Of a stretch of DNA of 64,000 nucleotides, positions 26,521 to 36,062 are shown piece after piece. Under the pieces are notes generated by a model. It did not search any database. It was not told the origin of the DNA and saw only the letters and a program-made list of their open reading frames with translations. The translations under genes and the position numbers were made by a program. The stretch comes from JAEUIE01 sp047602475 (GTDB lineage: Bacteria > Planctomycetota > Planctomycetia > Gemmatales > HRBIN36): the NCBI GenBank assembly GCA_047602475.1, contig JASGHE010000002.1:992001-1056000 (forward strand), read 5' to 3'. Within the stretch, counting starts at the first letter, position 1. Each line of letters opens with the position of its first letter.

Positions 26521-28280
26521 GCGTCACCAAAGCGGAGCAGTTGTATCCCCAGCGAATCCAGAAGGCGGAGATTCTCGCACGGCTGGAGCGATGGGGTGAG
26601 ATTCCTCGTGTCGTCACCGGCATTCCCGAAGACGCCAAAGAATACGCTCATGCTCTCCAGTGGCAGGCGCTTGCTGCCTTCCGGAGCAACCAATGGGGCG
26701 AAGCGGCGCGCTGGTGGGCTCAGGTCGCTCCGCGTGACATGACACCCCAAGCGCTCCTCAACTATGGCATCTGTCAGCGGCAACTGAAGAATTCCGCCGA
26801 CGCCCAGAGGCTTTGGGATCGCTTGACTCGTGAATACCTCATGACTCCTGAAGCACTCTTGGCTCAGTGCCATCTTGCTGATCTGGCCTTTGATAAGGCA
26901 GACTGGCACGATGCCGTCACCGCTCTGTCCTCAGTTCTGACTACCTACAAGCCGGCACAACTGGCTCATGCTTCCCTCACGCCTGAAGAACTTCAGGACA
27001 AGCTGAAGAACCTCGCTGAACGCCTGATTCAGCTTCGCCGCTGGGAAGACTTAAAGAAACTGGGGGAAGCCGCTGAATCCTGGAAGTTCACGACTCTTTC
27101 TGATAACTGGCTCTGTCAGGCCTGGCATGGACTGGCTGAAGCAGTTGCCGGTACTCCTTCTCTCCCCATGGCCAAGGCCTTCGCTCTCGCTTCCGACTAT
27201 GCCTGGAAGGCGGCACAGCATGCCCCAGTCGCCGACAAACCGGCCTTGCTTCTGCTCGCGGGGCAGGATGCCCTCAAGGCTAATAAGTTCCAGCAGGCTC
27301 AACGGGCCCTCGGCGAATTGCTTACCCTCTCACCCGAACCCCGTGTCAAAGCTCTCGTCCTTATCGGTCTGGCCGAATCACTGCAGGAACAGAAGCAGTA
27401 CCTGCTGGCCGCTGACCGATTGCGTGATGCCCTGCTCATACCTGGAAATCACGAAGCAACGGCTCGTCTCAAGCTGGCTACTCTGCTCTTACTTGATGTT
27501 CAGCAACGCGGCGAAGCGGAAAAGCAACTGGAACTGGCCGCTGCCCTCGTCGTTCGGCCCGACAGCGGCCCAGATGCCCGAACGGCCTGCCATCGTTGGG
27601 CAACCTTTTTGTACAACTCAGTGATTGATTCCCGCTCCAACAAGGGGCTGCAGGCCATAGATGCCTGTGAGAAAGCGCTCAAGCTGGCCACGCCTCATCC
27701 CGAAGCAGCCCAGACTCGATACGTTCTCGCTGAGCTGCTCCTGATCGAATCTCATGCTGAGTCCGCCGAAATACCGTCTCTCACAGATACTGCTCTCTTG
27801 AACAGGCAGGCGTCCATGGTGTGGGAAGCCTGCCAACAATTCCAGATTGTTTCGGATGAGTTGCGCAAGCCGGAGACAGTCATCTTCTCCTCGGTCAAGA
27901 AGTCGGATTTCGAAGGATATGCCCGGTTCGGCCAGGCCAGGTGCTGGTATGCCCTGGGCAAACTGAAACCTTTTGCGCCACCGTCGGTACCTTCGTCTGA
28001 TGTCTGCTGGCAGCGTGCCGCTGAGCTGTTTTCCTTGATAGCGACCACGTCGGCCAAGACCAGCCGTGTCGAATCTTTGCATGCCTATCTCAGGCTTAGC
28101 TGGTGCCAACAAAAGCGTGGCCAGTTTGCCGAGATGAACGAGACGTTGCATGACGCTCTTCAACAACTGAAGGAAATGAATGACGCTGAGCTGGCGATAT
28201 CTACTCGCTTTGATCCTCTCAGCCGCAGTGCGTGGGAAAGTTATTTGCGCCCCTCGGACACCGATCGAGGGCAGCCATGA
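26517..28280 (+). CDS. Tetratricopeptide-repeat protein
   Basis: This 587-residue all-helical protein shows repeated TPR-like pairs: WGEAARWWAQVAPRDMTPQA, SADAQRLWDRLTREYLMTPE, LLAGQDALKANKFQQAQRAL, LAESLQEQKQYLLAADRLRD, ARFGQARCWYALGKLKPF. No enzymatic motif or membrane segment is visible. It starts in ATGA overlap with the upstream TPR gene and ends in ATGA overlap with scpB, so all three are coupled. A frameshift rather than true coupling at 26517 was considered, but both frames make sensible ends. It may serve as a protein-interaction scaffold. Confidence 0.78.
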   Translation: MSVTKAEQLYPQRIQKAEILARLERWGEIPRVVTGIPEDAKEYAHALQWQALAAFRSNQWGEAARWWAQVAPRDMTPQALLNYGICQRQLKNSADAQRLWDRLTREYLMTPEALLAQCHLADLAFDKADWHDAVTALSSVLTTYKPAQLAHASLTPEELQDKLKNLAERLIQLRRWEDLKKLGEAAESWKFTTLSDNWLCQAWHGLAEAVAGTPSLPMAKAFALASDYAWKAAQHAPVADKPALLLLAGQDALKANKFQQAQRALGELLTLSPEPRVKALVLIGLAESLQEQKQYLLAADRLRDALLIPGNHEATARLKLATLLLLDVQQRGEAEKQLELAAALVVRPDSGPDARTACHRWATFLYNSVIDSRSNKGLQAIDACEKALKLATPHPEAAQTRYVLAELLLIESHAESAEIPSLTDTALLNRQASMVWEACQQFQIVSDELRKPETVIFSSVKKSDFEGYARFGQARCWYALGKLKPFAPPSVPSSDVCWQRAAELFSLIATTSAKTSRVESLHAYLRLSWCQQKRGQFAEMNETLHDALQQLKEMNDAELAISTRFDPLSRSAWESYLRPSDTDRGQP

Positions 28281-28942
28281 GCACGCTCGAAGATGCTTCG
28301 TTAGTGCCAATACCGGAAGGGGCCTGGCAGCTCGATGTTGACCCGGTCAGCGAAGAGCAACAGCTTCCGGCCGAGATACCTGCTGATGCTGCTCCGGCGT
28401 CCAGGTCGATGTCGCCCACTGAATCCACCCCACCGCCGCTCCACCACATCCTGGAGTCGATGCTGTTCGCCGCCACCGAGCCGCTCACTTCGGAACAACT
28501 CTGCACTATCATCCGAGGACTAACTGCTGGCCATTTGGAGGATACCCTTCGCACCCTCAACTTTCGCTATCGCAGGCAAGGCAGACCCTATGCAATTGTT
28601 ACCCAGCCGACCGGTTATCGAATGACGCTCCGAACGCCATTTCGATTTCATCTGGAATCTCTTTATGGCAGTGTCAAGGAAGCGAGGTTCTCGCAACTGG
28701 CCATCGAAACTCTGGCTATCGTGGCCTATCGCCAGCCTCTTACCCAACCCGAGGTAGAGGGCATTCTGGGACAGGATGCCGGTTTGCCGCTAAGGCAACT
28801 CGTTCGAAGGGGTATGATTCAGGTTCAGACGCGGGATAATCAGGACCAATCGAGCTATAGCACCACCGCCCGTTTCCTCGACTATTTTGCTCTCACCAAA
28901 ATTGATGACCTTCCCCGAGCCGACGATTTAGAACGATTGTAA
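28277..28942 (+). CDS. scpB: Segregation and condensation protein B
   Basis: The 221-residue product has an acidic, Pro-rich N-terminal extension (~50 residues) and then the ScpB double winged-helix: LHHILESMLFAATEPLTSEQ, YAIVTQPTGYRMTLRTPF, the highly conserved LAIETLAIVAYRQPLTQPEV, and LVRRGMIQVQTRD followed by YSTTARFLDYFAL. ScpB dimers bind ScpA and the SMC ATPase to build the condensin that organises and segregates the chromosome. scpA is not in this window, so the two are not adjacent here. The ATG overlaps the upstream TPR stop. Confidence 0.93.
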   Translation: MSTLEDASLVPIPEGAWQLDVDPVSEEQQLPAEIPADAAPASRSMSPTESTPPPLHHILESMLFAATEPLTSEQLCTIIRGLTAGHLEDTLRTLNFRYRRQGRPYAIVTQPTGYRMTLRTPFRFHLESLYGSVKEARFSQLAIETLAIVAYRQPLTQPEVEGILGQDAGLPLRQLVRRGMIQVQTRDNQDQSSYSTTARFLDYFALTKIDDLPRADDLERL

Positions 28943-29067
28943 GTATCAGGCCTGATCTAATCGTCATGTTCAGTAGTTATGAGAGGCCCAACCTCAAGTT
29001 AAACCATTGCATCCTGAGTCTCATTCGTAGTATTCTTAGATAGAGTTCATTTTGACAATTGATCATC

Positions 29068-29943
29068 ATGCTGCGTTCTGTCACCAATCTACCTCGACTT
29101 CCGAACCGGGCCAAAGACAGCCACAAAGGTACCTTTGGCAAGGTGCTTATCATCGCCGGTAGTGTCGGGATGAGTGGTGCGGCAGTCTTGGCCGGCCTCG
29201 GCGCTTTACGGGGTGGCACCGGCCTCGTGCAGATTGCCTGTCCCCATGCCATTCAACCCATCGTTGCCGCCGGCAACCCCTGTTACCTGACCAATGGGCT
29301 GACGCATGATTCCTCCGGCCAACTGACGACGTCGAGTTTAGAAACGCTTACTTCTCTGCTGCCCACCGTAAAAGCAGTGGCGTTCGGCCCGGGCATGGGG
29401 CGATCCCCCGATGTAGTACAAGCGTTGCATCATCTCATCACTCAGTATGAAGGCCCGATCATCATCGATGCCGACGGCTTGCATGCCTATCAACAGTTAC
29501 ATCAACAAGGAATGATCCCTGATCGCAAGGTTCCGCTAACCTGCACCCCTCACCCAGGTGAGTTTGCGCATTTGACCGGGCTGACAACTGCTTTGGTTCA
29601 GGCTGATCGCAAGCAGCAAGCGGTGCGCTTCGTCATGGAACATAAAGTGTTGCTGGTGCTCAAAGGGCAGGGCACGCTCGTTACTGATGGTCAGCGAATG
29701 TACGTCAATAACACCGGCAACTCCGGCATGGCCAAGGGAGGCAGCGGCGATGTCCTCACCGGGTTGATCGCCTCCCTCGCCGCCCAGGGAATGCCGCCCC
29801 TGGAGGCTGCTCAAGCCGGCGTCTATCTGCATGGACTCGCCGGCGACCTGGCTGCCGCTTCGCTGTCGGAGCAAGCCATGCTTCCTACCGATCTGGTCGA
29901 AGCCCTTCCGGCAGCGTTCCGAAAGTACAATCCGGCCAGTTGA
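29068..29943 (+). CDS. nnrD: ADP/ATP-dependent NAD(P)H-hydrate dehydratase
   Basis: The 291-residue product is a ribokinase-fold NAD(P)HX dehydratase (YjeF C-terminal domain): HKGTFGKVLIIAGSVGMSGA at the start, GALRGGTGLVQIACP, AFGPGMGRSPD, PIIIDADGLHA, LTCTPHPGEFAHLTG, LVLKGQGTLVTDG and the catalytic region NTGNSGMAKGGSGDVLTG. It repairs hydrated NADH/NADPH. The epimerase domain (YjeF N) that is often fused is absent here and must be encoded elsewhere. ATG 29068 is the better start; TTG 29059 is in frame but would add only three residues. Confidence 0.92.
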   Translation: MLRSVTNLPRLPNRAKDSHKGTFGKVLIIAGSVGMSGAAVLAGLGALRGGTGLVQIACPHAIQPIVAAGNPCYLTNGLTHDSSGQLTTSSLETLTSLLPTVKAVAFGPGMGRSPDVVQALHHLITQYEGPIIIDADGLHAYQQLHQQGMIPDRKVPLTCTPHPGEFAHLTGLTTALVQADRKQQAVRFVMEHKVLLVLKGQGTLVTDGQRMYVNNTGNSGMAKGGSGDVLTGLIASLAAQGMPPLEAAQAGVYLHGLAGDLAAASLSEQAMLPTDLVEALPAAFRKYNPAS

Positions 29944-30004
29944 ACGAAGAGTGCTCGACCGACTAGTGTTTCGTCACATTTACAAACTATGATGCTGAAT
30001 ATGG

Positions 30005-30212
30005 TAGCCCCTGTTAAGGGGCGACACGGAAGTAGCTGGCAGCGGCGCTAGCTGCCAGTATGGAATGACAATGCCATTGATCCCCGGAGGGGCGATTGGA
30101 AGAGAACCTAAGTTCTAATCGCCCCTCCGGGGCTCTTTGTTGAAAACCACCCTCAACTGGCAGCTCACGCTGCCAGCTACTTCCAGGTCGCCCCTTATCA
30201 GGGGCTAACAAG
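30005..30212. repeat. Composite palindromic element (nested hairpins)
   Basis: The left arm GTAGCCCCTGTTAAGGGGCG... continues to ...GTAGCTGGCAG and is nearly complementary to the right arm CTGCCAGCTAC... to ...TTATCAGGGGCTAAC. The centre holds a perfect 16-bp pair (CCCCGGAGGGGCGATT at 30082-30097 and its complement at 30117-30132). The end phrase TCAGGGGCTAACAAG is duplicated in tandem (to ~30228). No ORF lies inside. Confidence 0.8.
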
Positions 30213-30259
30213 ATCAGGGGCTAACAAGCACACCCGTTGTTCATAAGTGTGACGATACA

Positions 30260-33200
30260 CTAGCTCACCACCGTGACTTTCGCCACTCCCCGCACGCTCC
30301 CTGCCGTGGCGATGATCGAGTAGGGGCCTCCCCGGCTGCGAGGAGCTGTATAGAGTCCTTTACTGCTCAACGTGCCCAGCCCGCTCAAGGTCCATTTGAT
30401 GGTCGGCTGCGTGGTCAACGCCTGGCTGAACTGATCAAGCGCAGTCGCGCTGAACTGCAGCGTCTTGCGTACCTGAACCGTGCTTGTGGCCGGCTTCACC
30501 ACTACAGAAGTCAGCGTCTGTTTCACCGTGACCGTGACTGAACTGGTCACGCTTAAACCCTCAGCATCGGTAATAGTAGCAAGGAACGTATACACGCCTG
30601 CGTGAAGGTCGCGGTTGTATTCCTGGCCGCATTGCTCCCATTGAGAGAGAAAAGTACCGCTGCCGGGCCTGTGCTCGTCCAGGTATATTTGAGAGCAGCC
30701 GCATCAGCATCATCTGCCCCCAGCACGCTCAGAAGAACGCTGCGTCCCGTCACCGTGCTTGCCGAAGCCTTTGCCGGGGTGACGACAGTCGGAGCTTGAT
30801 TACTATGCATATTGACCGTGACGCTGGTCGAACTGGTTACGCTTAAGCCCGCCACATCGGCGATGGTCACGACAAACGAGTAGACACCGGATTGAGGGAA
30901 AGTTACCGTGCTGTTCTTCGAGGAGTTATTGCCGTTCGACGAATAGGTGACCGCCCCTGGCCCGGTGCCTGCCCAGGTGTACTTCAAGTTGGCTTCACCG
31001 CCATCGTCGGCTCCCTGAACGAACAGGCCGACGCTGTTGCCGTTGACCGGGTTAGACGTGACGCCAGCGGCAATCGAGACCGTCTGCGCTTGATTTGCAG
31101 GTGCGTTCACGGTCACGCTGGTCGAACTGGTCACGCTCAACCCGGGAACATCGGTGATGGTCACGATGAAGGTATAGACGCCTGGCTGCGAGAAGGTGGC
31201 AGTGCTGTTCTTGGAAGAGTTATTCCCGTTCGATGAATAGGTGACCGTGCCCGGCCCGGTGCCAGCCCAGGTATACTTCAAGTTGGCTTCACCGCCATCG
31301 TCGGCTCCCAGTACAAAGAGGCCGACACTGTTGCCGTTGACCGGATTCGATGTGACACCCGCTGCCGTCGCCACGGTGGGGGCTTGATTCGTCGCTGGAG
31401 GGTTGACCGTGACGCTGGTTGAACTGGTCACGCTCAATCCAGCGACGTCGGTGATGGTCACGACAAAGGAATAGACGCCCGGTTGCGAGAAAGTAGCAGT
31501 GCTGTTCTTCGAGGAGTTATTGCCGTTCGAGGAATAAGTGACCGTCCCCGGTCCGGTGCCAGCCCAGGTATACTTCAAGTTGGCTTCACCGCCATCATCG
31601 GCTCCCAGTACAAACAGGCCGACGCTGTTGCCGTTGACAGGATTCGACGTGACGCCAGCTGCCATCGCCACGGTCGGCGCTTGATTCGTTGAGGGGGCGT
31701 TGACTGTCACGCTGGTCGAACTAGTCACGCTTAACCCGGGAACATCAGTGATGGTCACGACGAACGTATAGACGCCCGGTTGCGAGAAGGTTACCGTGCT
31801 GTTCTTTGAAGCGTTTGTGCCGTTCGAGGTATAGCTAACCGTCCCCGGCCCGGTGCCAGCCCAAGTATACTTCAAGTTGGCTTCGCCGCCATCGTCCGCA
31901 CCCAGAACGTAGAGGCCAACACTGTTGCCGTTGACCGGATTCGACGTGACACCCGCTGCTATCGCCACCGTGGGAGCTTGATTCGTTGCCGGGGCATTCA
32001 CCGTGACGCTTACCGAACTGGTGACGCTCAGGCCCGGAACATCGGCGATGGTTACCGTAAAGTTATACACACCAGTCTGGGTGAAGGTGGCAGTAGTGTT
32101 CTTCGAAGCGTTGTTGCCATTGGAGGAATAGGTAACTGCCGCCGGCCCTGTGCTGGTCCAGGTATATTTCAGGTTAGGCTCGCCGGCATCGTCAGCGCCG
32201 AGAACGCTGAGATTGACGCTGAACCCCGTCACCGGATTGGACGAAGCCGCTGCCGGACTGGCGACGGTAGGCGGCTGGTTCGACGTAGTGCCGCCAAAGG
32301 TAAACTTATCCCCAGCGGTGACCGCAGAGATGCCATAGCCAAAGATCGTGCCCTTATAGTTTTGTGAATCGGCGGGCGTCGTCACGCCCGATTGAACGCG
32401 CACATCGACCGTGCCCGATAGGCCGCCGGGTGCGACACAAGTGACCGTCGTGTCGTTGACAATCGTCACGCTCGTTGCCGGTGTGTTGCCAAAGAGTACC
32501 AGAAGATGCCCAGCCGCCCCGGTGAAGTTGCGTCCGGTAACGGTTATCGTGCTCCCTGCCGGGCCTGAATGGAGGCTGAGGTCAGTCACTTGTGGCGTGA
32601 GATCGACCACTTCGAAATCACTGAAGTGGAGGCTCTTCAGACCATGCACCGAATCCTGAATGTCATCATCGTTCCACGTCAGCGTCTCGTGATTACTGGC
32701 ATCAACTGAGTAACTCGCTCCGGAGAAGTAGAAGTTGCTGCCATTGTCAGCGACGATCATCCCGTAGTCCTTCATCGCCTGAGCAATGATCTTGGCCTGC
32801 GGATTGAGCTGCGAGATATCGACATTGGCATTCAACCGGAATCGGGCGCCCATCGGCGGCTGGACAGCAGTGTTGCTGCCTGAGTTAGCCACGTGCGAAG
32901 CGGGATAGATGAACTGATTCAGGATGATGCTGTTCTGTAGCGTGAAGCGGATGGCATGGTTGATCACACCTTGCCCGCCCTGGCTGACCGGCAGCGCTTC
33001 ATCGGGCCGGACCAGACCGGCCAGCAGAGAGAGCCCCGCCGCATCAGCGGAGGTCCACCCCTGGGTGCGGAAGGTGTTCGTCTTCATATCCCAGACAGTT
33101 TCCTGATCAGCATGCCATTTGCCGTCGCTGTTCTCCGAAGGACGAGACATACGGTAGAATTCGTAGGCGACGTTGTTGTCCACATCGTAGAGGAGGAGGT

Positions 33201-33660
33201 GCGAATCGCCGCGATTATCGACACCGACTCGGGGGCCATTCTGGAAATCCCCTTCGAGGACAACAGTAGATGGCAAAGGGGCAGCGAAGATATCGCTCTC
33301 ATCGGGATAGGCATCGATCACAACTGAGGTCTTAGCCAGGCTGTTGCCATGCACGATGTTGTAGGGAATGCCATAAAGGTCCGAGCCGTCGTGATAATCC
33401 TGGCCGAAGTCGGGGTGCAGCCGGCCGTTGTCATACTTAGTGGTGATATTGTTGATGATCGCCGAGGAGTTACTGGCCAGTGGAGCGTTGGTGATCTTCT
33501 GATTCCATGGGTTATCAGCGGGGAAGAGCTGATTACCGACCAGAGCGGGTATGGTGCGGTCTTCAAGCGCTTCGAGGATGAGCGCAACGGTTCGCTTCGC
33601 TTTGCGAGCAGGGTTCATGGAGAGTGGTTTCTTGGAGAGAGGCCGAGTAACAAGGAACAT
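30260..33660 (-). CDS. Large secreted protein with TIG and PKD-like repeats, frameshifted near 30600
   Basis: The start is uncertain; ATG 33660 after a GGGGG stretch gives the usual short basic leader before the planctomycete motif LEALEDRTIPA. A ~310-residue globular domain follows (NPWNQKITNAPLASNSSAII, DSHLLLYDVDNN, MKDYGMIVADNGSNFYFSGA). An IPT/TIG domain (LSLHSGPAGSTITVTGRNFT) comes next, then six PKD-like modules of ~98 residues, each with TSNPVNGNSVGLFVLGADDG-like openings and a T-S-S-T-S-V-T-V-N end. A Big-2-like end (TVQVRKTLQFSATALDQ) lies in another frame. Sister modules suggest a lost CTGC unit at ~30598. It probably acts at the cell surface or as a secreted adhesin/hydrolase; the function of the N-terminal domain is not recognised. 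Confidence 0.85.
30812..32290. repeat. Tandem ~296-bp DNA repeat encoding PKD-like modules
   Basis: The phrase (T)TGACCGTGACGCTGGTCG and close variants start near 30812, 31107, 31403, 31700 and 31997, a period of 294-297 bp. Internal units are very similar at DNA level, for example the CCATCGTCGGCTCCCAG region in several of them. The units lie in one reading frame of the secreted protein. Confidence 0.85.
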
Positions 33661-33836
33661 CCGTACCCCCATGGAGAAATGACTGTGCATGAAGCATCGC
33701 CAGTTCAGCGACCGAGGTCGCTGTCTGTAACTGGGTGGGGGGATGCGGAAGTATAGGTGTGCGTTCAACGAATGGCAAATAAATCGCTGTGCTGATACCA
33801 GCCCGACGCGCTAGCGAGGGAATCTCTGCAATGTTT

Positions 33837-33947
33837 CTCCTCCCCTTACTAAGGGGAGGTTGGGTGGGGTTCTTACTGTAGCTGCCTCGACCCCCTCTAA
33901 CTCCCCCTTAGTAAGGGGGAGAACCAGAAGTAAGGGGGAGAACCAGA
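33837..33947. repeat. Palindromic repeat, copy A (CTCCCCTTA family)
   Basis: A hairpin CTCCCCTTACTAAGGGGAG is followed by GGTGGGGTT, a ~30-bp spacer, then CCCCCTCTAACTCCCCC and TTAGTAAGGGGGAG, which is the near-complement of the first half. The tail phrase GGGGGAGAACCAGA is present twice. A second copy lies at 38063-38152. Confidence 0.75.
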
Positions 33948-33950
33948 CCA

Positions 33951-34991
33951 TTACCCTGCATGCGAATTCAGCTTCACCTCAGGGGTATCTGCCACGTTAA
34001 TCCAGATATGCACGTGTGGCTCGCCGCGGAAATACCAGACGAAACTAGGGCCCTCGATTCTCCAGTTATCCCAGACCTTGTCAGCCCCGATGTCGCCGTC
34101 TTCATAGAAGGCCAGGTAACACGCATCCAAACCACCCTGCTTCTCCAGGCAGGTCATGATCTCTTCTTGATCGACTGAACGATAGGGGGCGATGAGAGTA
34201 TTCATCACCTTCTTCACTTCCGCCTTTTGATCTGAAGTGAGTTCCTTGATGTGGATGCCATCATAAGTGCCATCCTTCCCCTGGAACGGAACCTCCGCCT
34301 CGTGTGGCCGTACTTTGACAAGAGCTTTCTTCTGCTGTTTCCCATCGAGCAGGGTAAATACCCGGTTGGCCTCCTGAGCCTGATGCCAGAAGACGTTGCC
34401 TTCGTGGTTCTTCTTTTCATTGAAGATGGGAGCATGTCCATGGAAGATCGGGCCGCCCAGGGCGACATGGTCTTCACTGTTGCCATCAATGCGGATGGTC
34501 ATGTGCCTGCCGGTCATTACCAGTTCGAACTTGCCATGGCCAGGTGTGCCAAAGAGAGCCACGCTCTGCCCCGCACCCCACGGCTTGCCGCCGGCGTCTT
34601 CCTTCAGTTGCCGGGTGATCAGCGGATACCATTCGGGGCTGAACAACCCTTTGAACGCATCGTGCAGCAACATCTTCTGCTTTTTGGTGTAGTATTCGCT
34701 GTCGATGAACTGCGGAGTGATCGACCAGTTGTTGCTGACATGGGAACGAAGCAGGCCACGTTCCTTCTCGGTGTAATCCCACGCATAGCAGATCTCTTTC
34801 TTCTGCTTCTCGGTGAGCGTTTCGTAGAAGGCGACGACAGCCGTCTCGCTGGTCTCGGCACGGACTTTGGTCTCGGCGATGATCTGTTGCCGGGGCACAG
34901 CAAAGCCCGCCAGCGAGATTGCTGAGACAGCAAGGAAGCGACGACGATCAAAAGGGGGATCACAATCAGGACATGGCCGAGGCTCTGACAT
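33951..34991 (-). CDS. DUF3500 protein with Tat signal
   Basis: The 346-residue product starts with a cysteine-rich leader and a twin-arginine motif (FDRRRFLAVSAISLAGFA), pointing to export of a folded protein. The body matches DUF3500: TAVVAFYETLTEKQKKEICY, KGLFSPEWYPLITRQL, FGTPGHGKFELVMTGRHMTI with the family's His-rich centre, GGPIFHGHAPIF, and the end VWYFRGEPHVHIWINVADTP. The function of the family is unknown; the many His residues suggest metal binding. AGAGGG precedes the ATG. The enoyl-CoA hydratase gene lies just upstream on the same strand. Confidence 0.85.
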   Translation of the reverse strand: MSEPRPCPDCDPPFDRRRFLAVSAISLAGFAVPRQQIIAETKVRAETSETAVVAFYETLTEKQKKEICYAWDYTEKERGLLRSHVSNNWSITPQFIDSEYYTKKQKMLLHDAFKGLFSPEWYPLITRQLKEDAGGKPWGAGQSVALFGTPGHGKFELVMTGRHMTIRIDGNSEDHVALGGPIFHGHAPIFNEKKNHEGNVFWHQAQEANRVFTLLDGKQQKKALVKVRPHEAEVPFQGKDGTYDGIHIKELTSDQKAEVKKVMNTLIAPYRSVDQEEIMTCLEKQGGLDACYLAFYEDGDIGADKVWDNWRIEGPSFVWYFRGEPHVHIWINVADTPEVKLNSHAG

Positions 34992-35074
34992 GGCACAACC
35001 CTCTCGTGGTAGGATGAGGGTAGTCTACTCTAAGCATGAGTCGAGCGAAACAGGGAAGAGGGAAAAAGATGCTG

Positions 35075-35826
35075 CTACTTCGCCTTGCCCTGTTTCATCG
35101 CCTCCGCAATCACGCGCACACATTCCTGTAGTGCTTCTTGCGACACGGCCAGCGAATGGGTCGGATCGGGGAGCGCAGCCAAGGTCGCCCGTTTCGATCC
35201 CCGCACCGAGGCAAGACTTCGCTTGCAAAGCACCTTGGTCAGTTCTTCGACTCGTGAATGAATCTTGTCAGCAGCCACGATCTCATTGACCAGTCCGATG
35301 CGATGCGCTCTGCCACATCAAACCGCCGGGCGGTGGTAATGATGTCAATCGCTCGGCCATATCCACAAACCTCGGCTAACAGGGAACATCCTCCCAGATC
35401 GGGGAGGATGCCGAACTCGACTTCGGGCAGGGAGAAGAATGAACCCTCGGTCGCCAACCGCATGTCGCACCACAGGGCCAGTTCCAGTCCTGCCCCGATG
35501 GCGTACTTCTCAATCGCTGCGATGGAAAGGAATGGCCCGGCACGCAACCACGAGAAAGCCTCTTGGACTTCTTTACCATCCACTGCCCCGGTCAGCAGGG
35601 CTCCCGAAGCAAAGACCGAGGTATCGATGCCGCTGGAAAAGCAGCCCCCTGCTCCGGAGACAACCACAACCGCCAGTTCCCCCGGCTCCGCCAGCAACTG
35701 TTGCCCCAACTGGCGAAGTGCCTTCCACATCTCAAAAGTCTGAGCGTTCTTCTTCTCAGGTCGATTCAGTGTCAGATGTCCGACTGGGCCACGTCGTTCA
35801 AAAGTAATCTGCGTGGAAGTGGTCAT
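35075..35826 (-). CDS. Enoyl-CoA hydratase/isomerase family protein, frameshifted near 35305
   Basis: ATG 35826 follows AAGGAG. The first frame shows crotonase features: GHLTLNRPEKKNAQT, VVVVSGAGGCFSSGIDTSVF for the oxyanion region, YAIGAGLELALWCDMRLATE, and FSLPEVEFGILPDLGG. The second frame provides RIGLVNEIVAADKIH and the C-terminal helical part. Adding one G (GAGCGC to GAGGCGC) gives V-A-E-A-H-R-I-G-L-V-N-E, the expected family sequence, for a 250-residue protein. Family members hydrate or isomerise enoyl-CoA in fatty-acid or amino-acid degradation. One catalytic Glu lies in LPEVEFG; the position usual for the first Glu shows Leu-Glu in LELALW. Confidence 0.88.
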
Positions 35827-36062
35827 CTCTGTTTCTCCTTTAATTCAACGGCATCGACTGCAAGGATGAATGACAAGCTCAGTCTGCGTAGCATTATCCC
35901 GATTTCACCACGCAGGTCGAGGTTATATTTTTGCCCGATCTTCAACTCCAATGAGACTGATGGAGCCATTCCTCATTTCTCCATTTAGTTCCTGATCATC
36001 CATACATTGCCAGTTAGTCCCCATTACACTGATCAAGATACCAATCATTGAAGAGACCGCGC

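Noticed and set aside
26505..26525. Junction of the two TPR genes as another frameshift
   Set aside because: The ATGA overlap is a normal coupling arrangement and the same arrangement recurs at the next junction with scpB, so no repair is needed.
30812..32290. Possible CRISPR-like or satellite array
   Set aside because: The ~296-bp period is in frame and encodes PKD-like modules; there are no short direct repeats with unique spacers and no cas genes.
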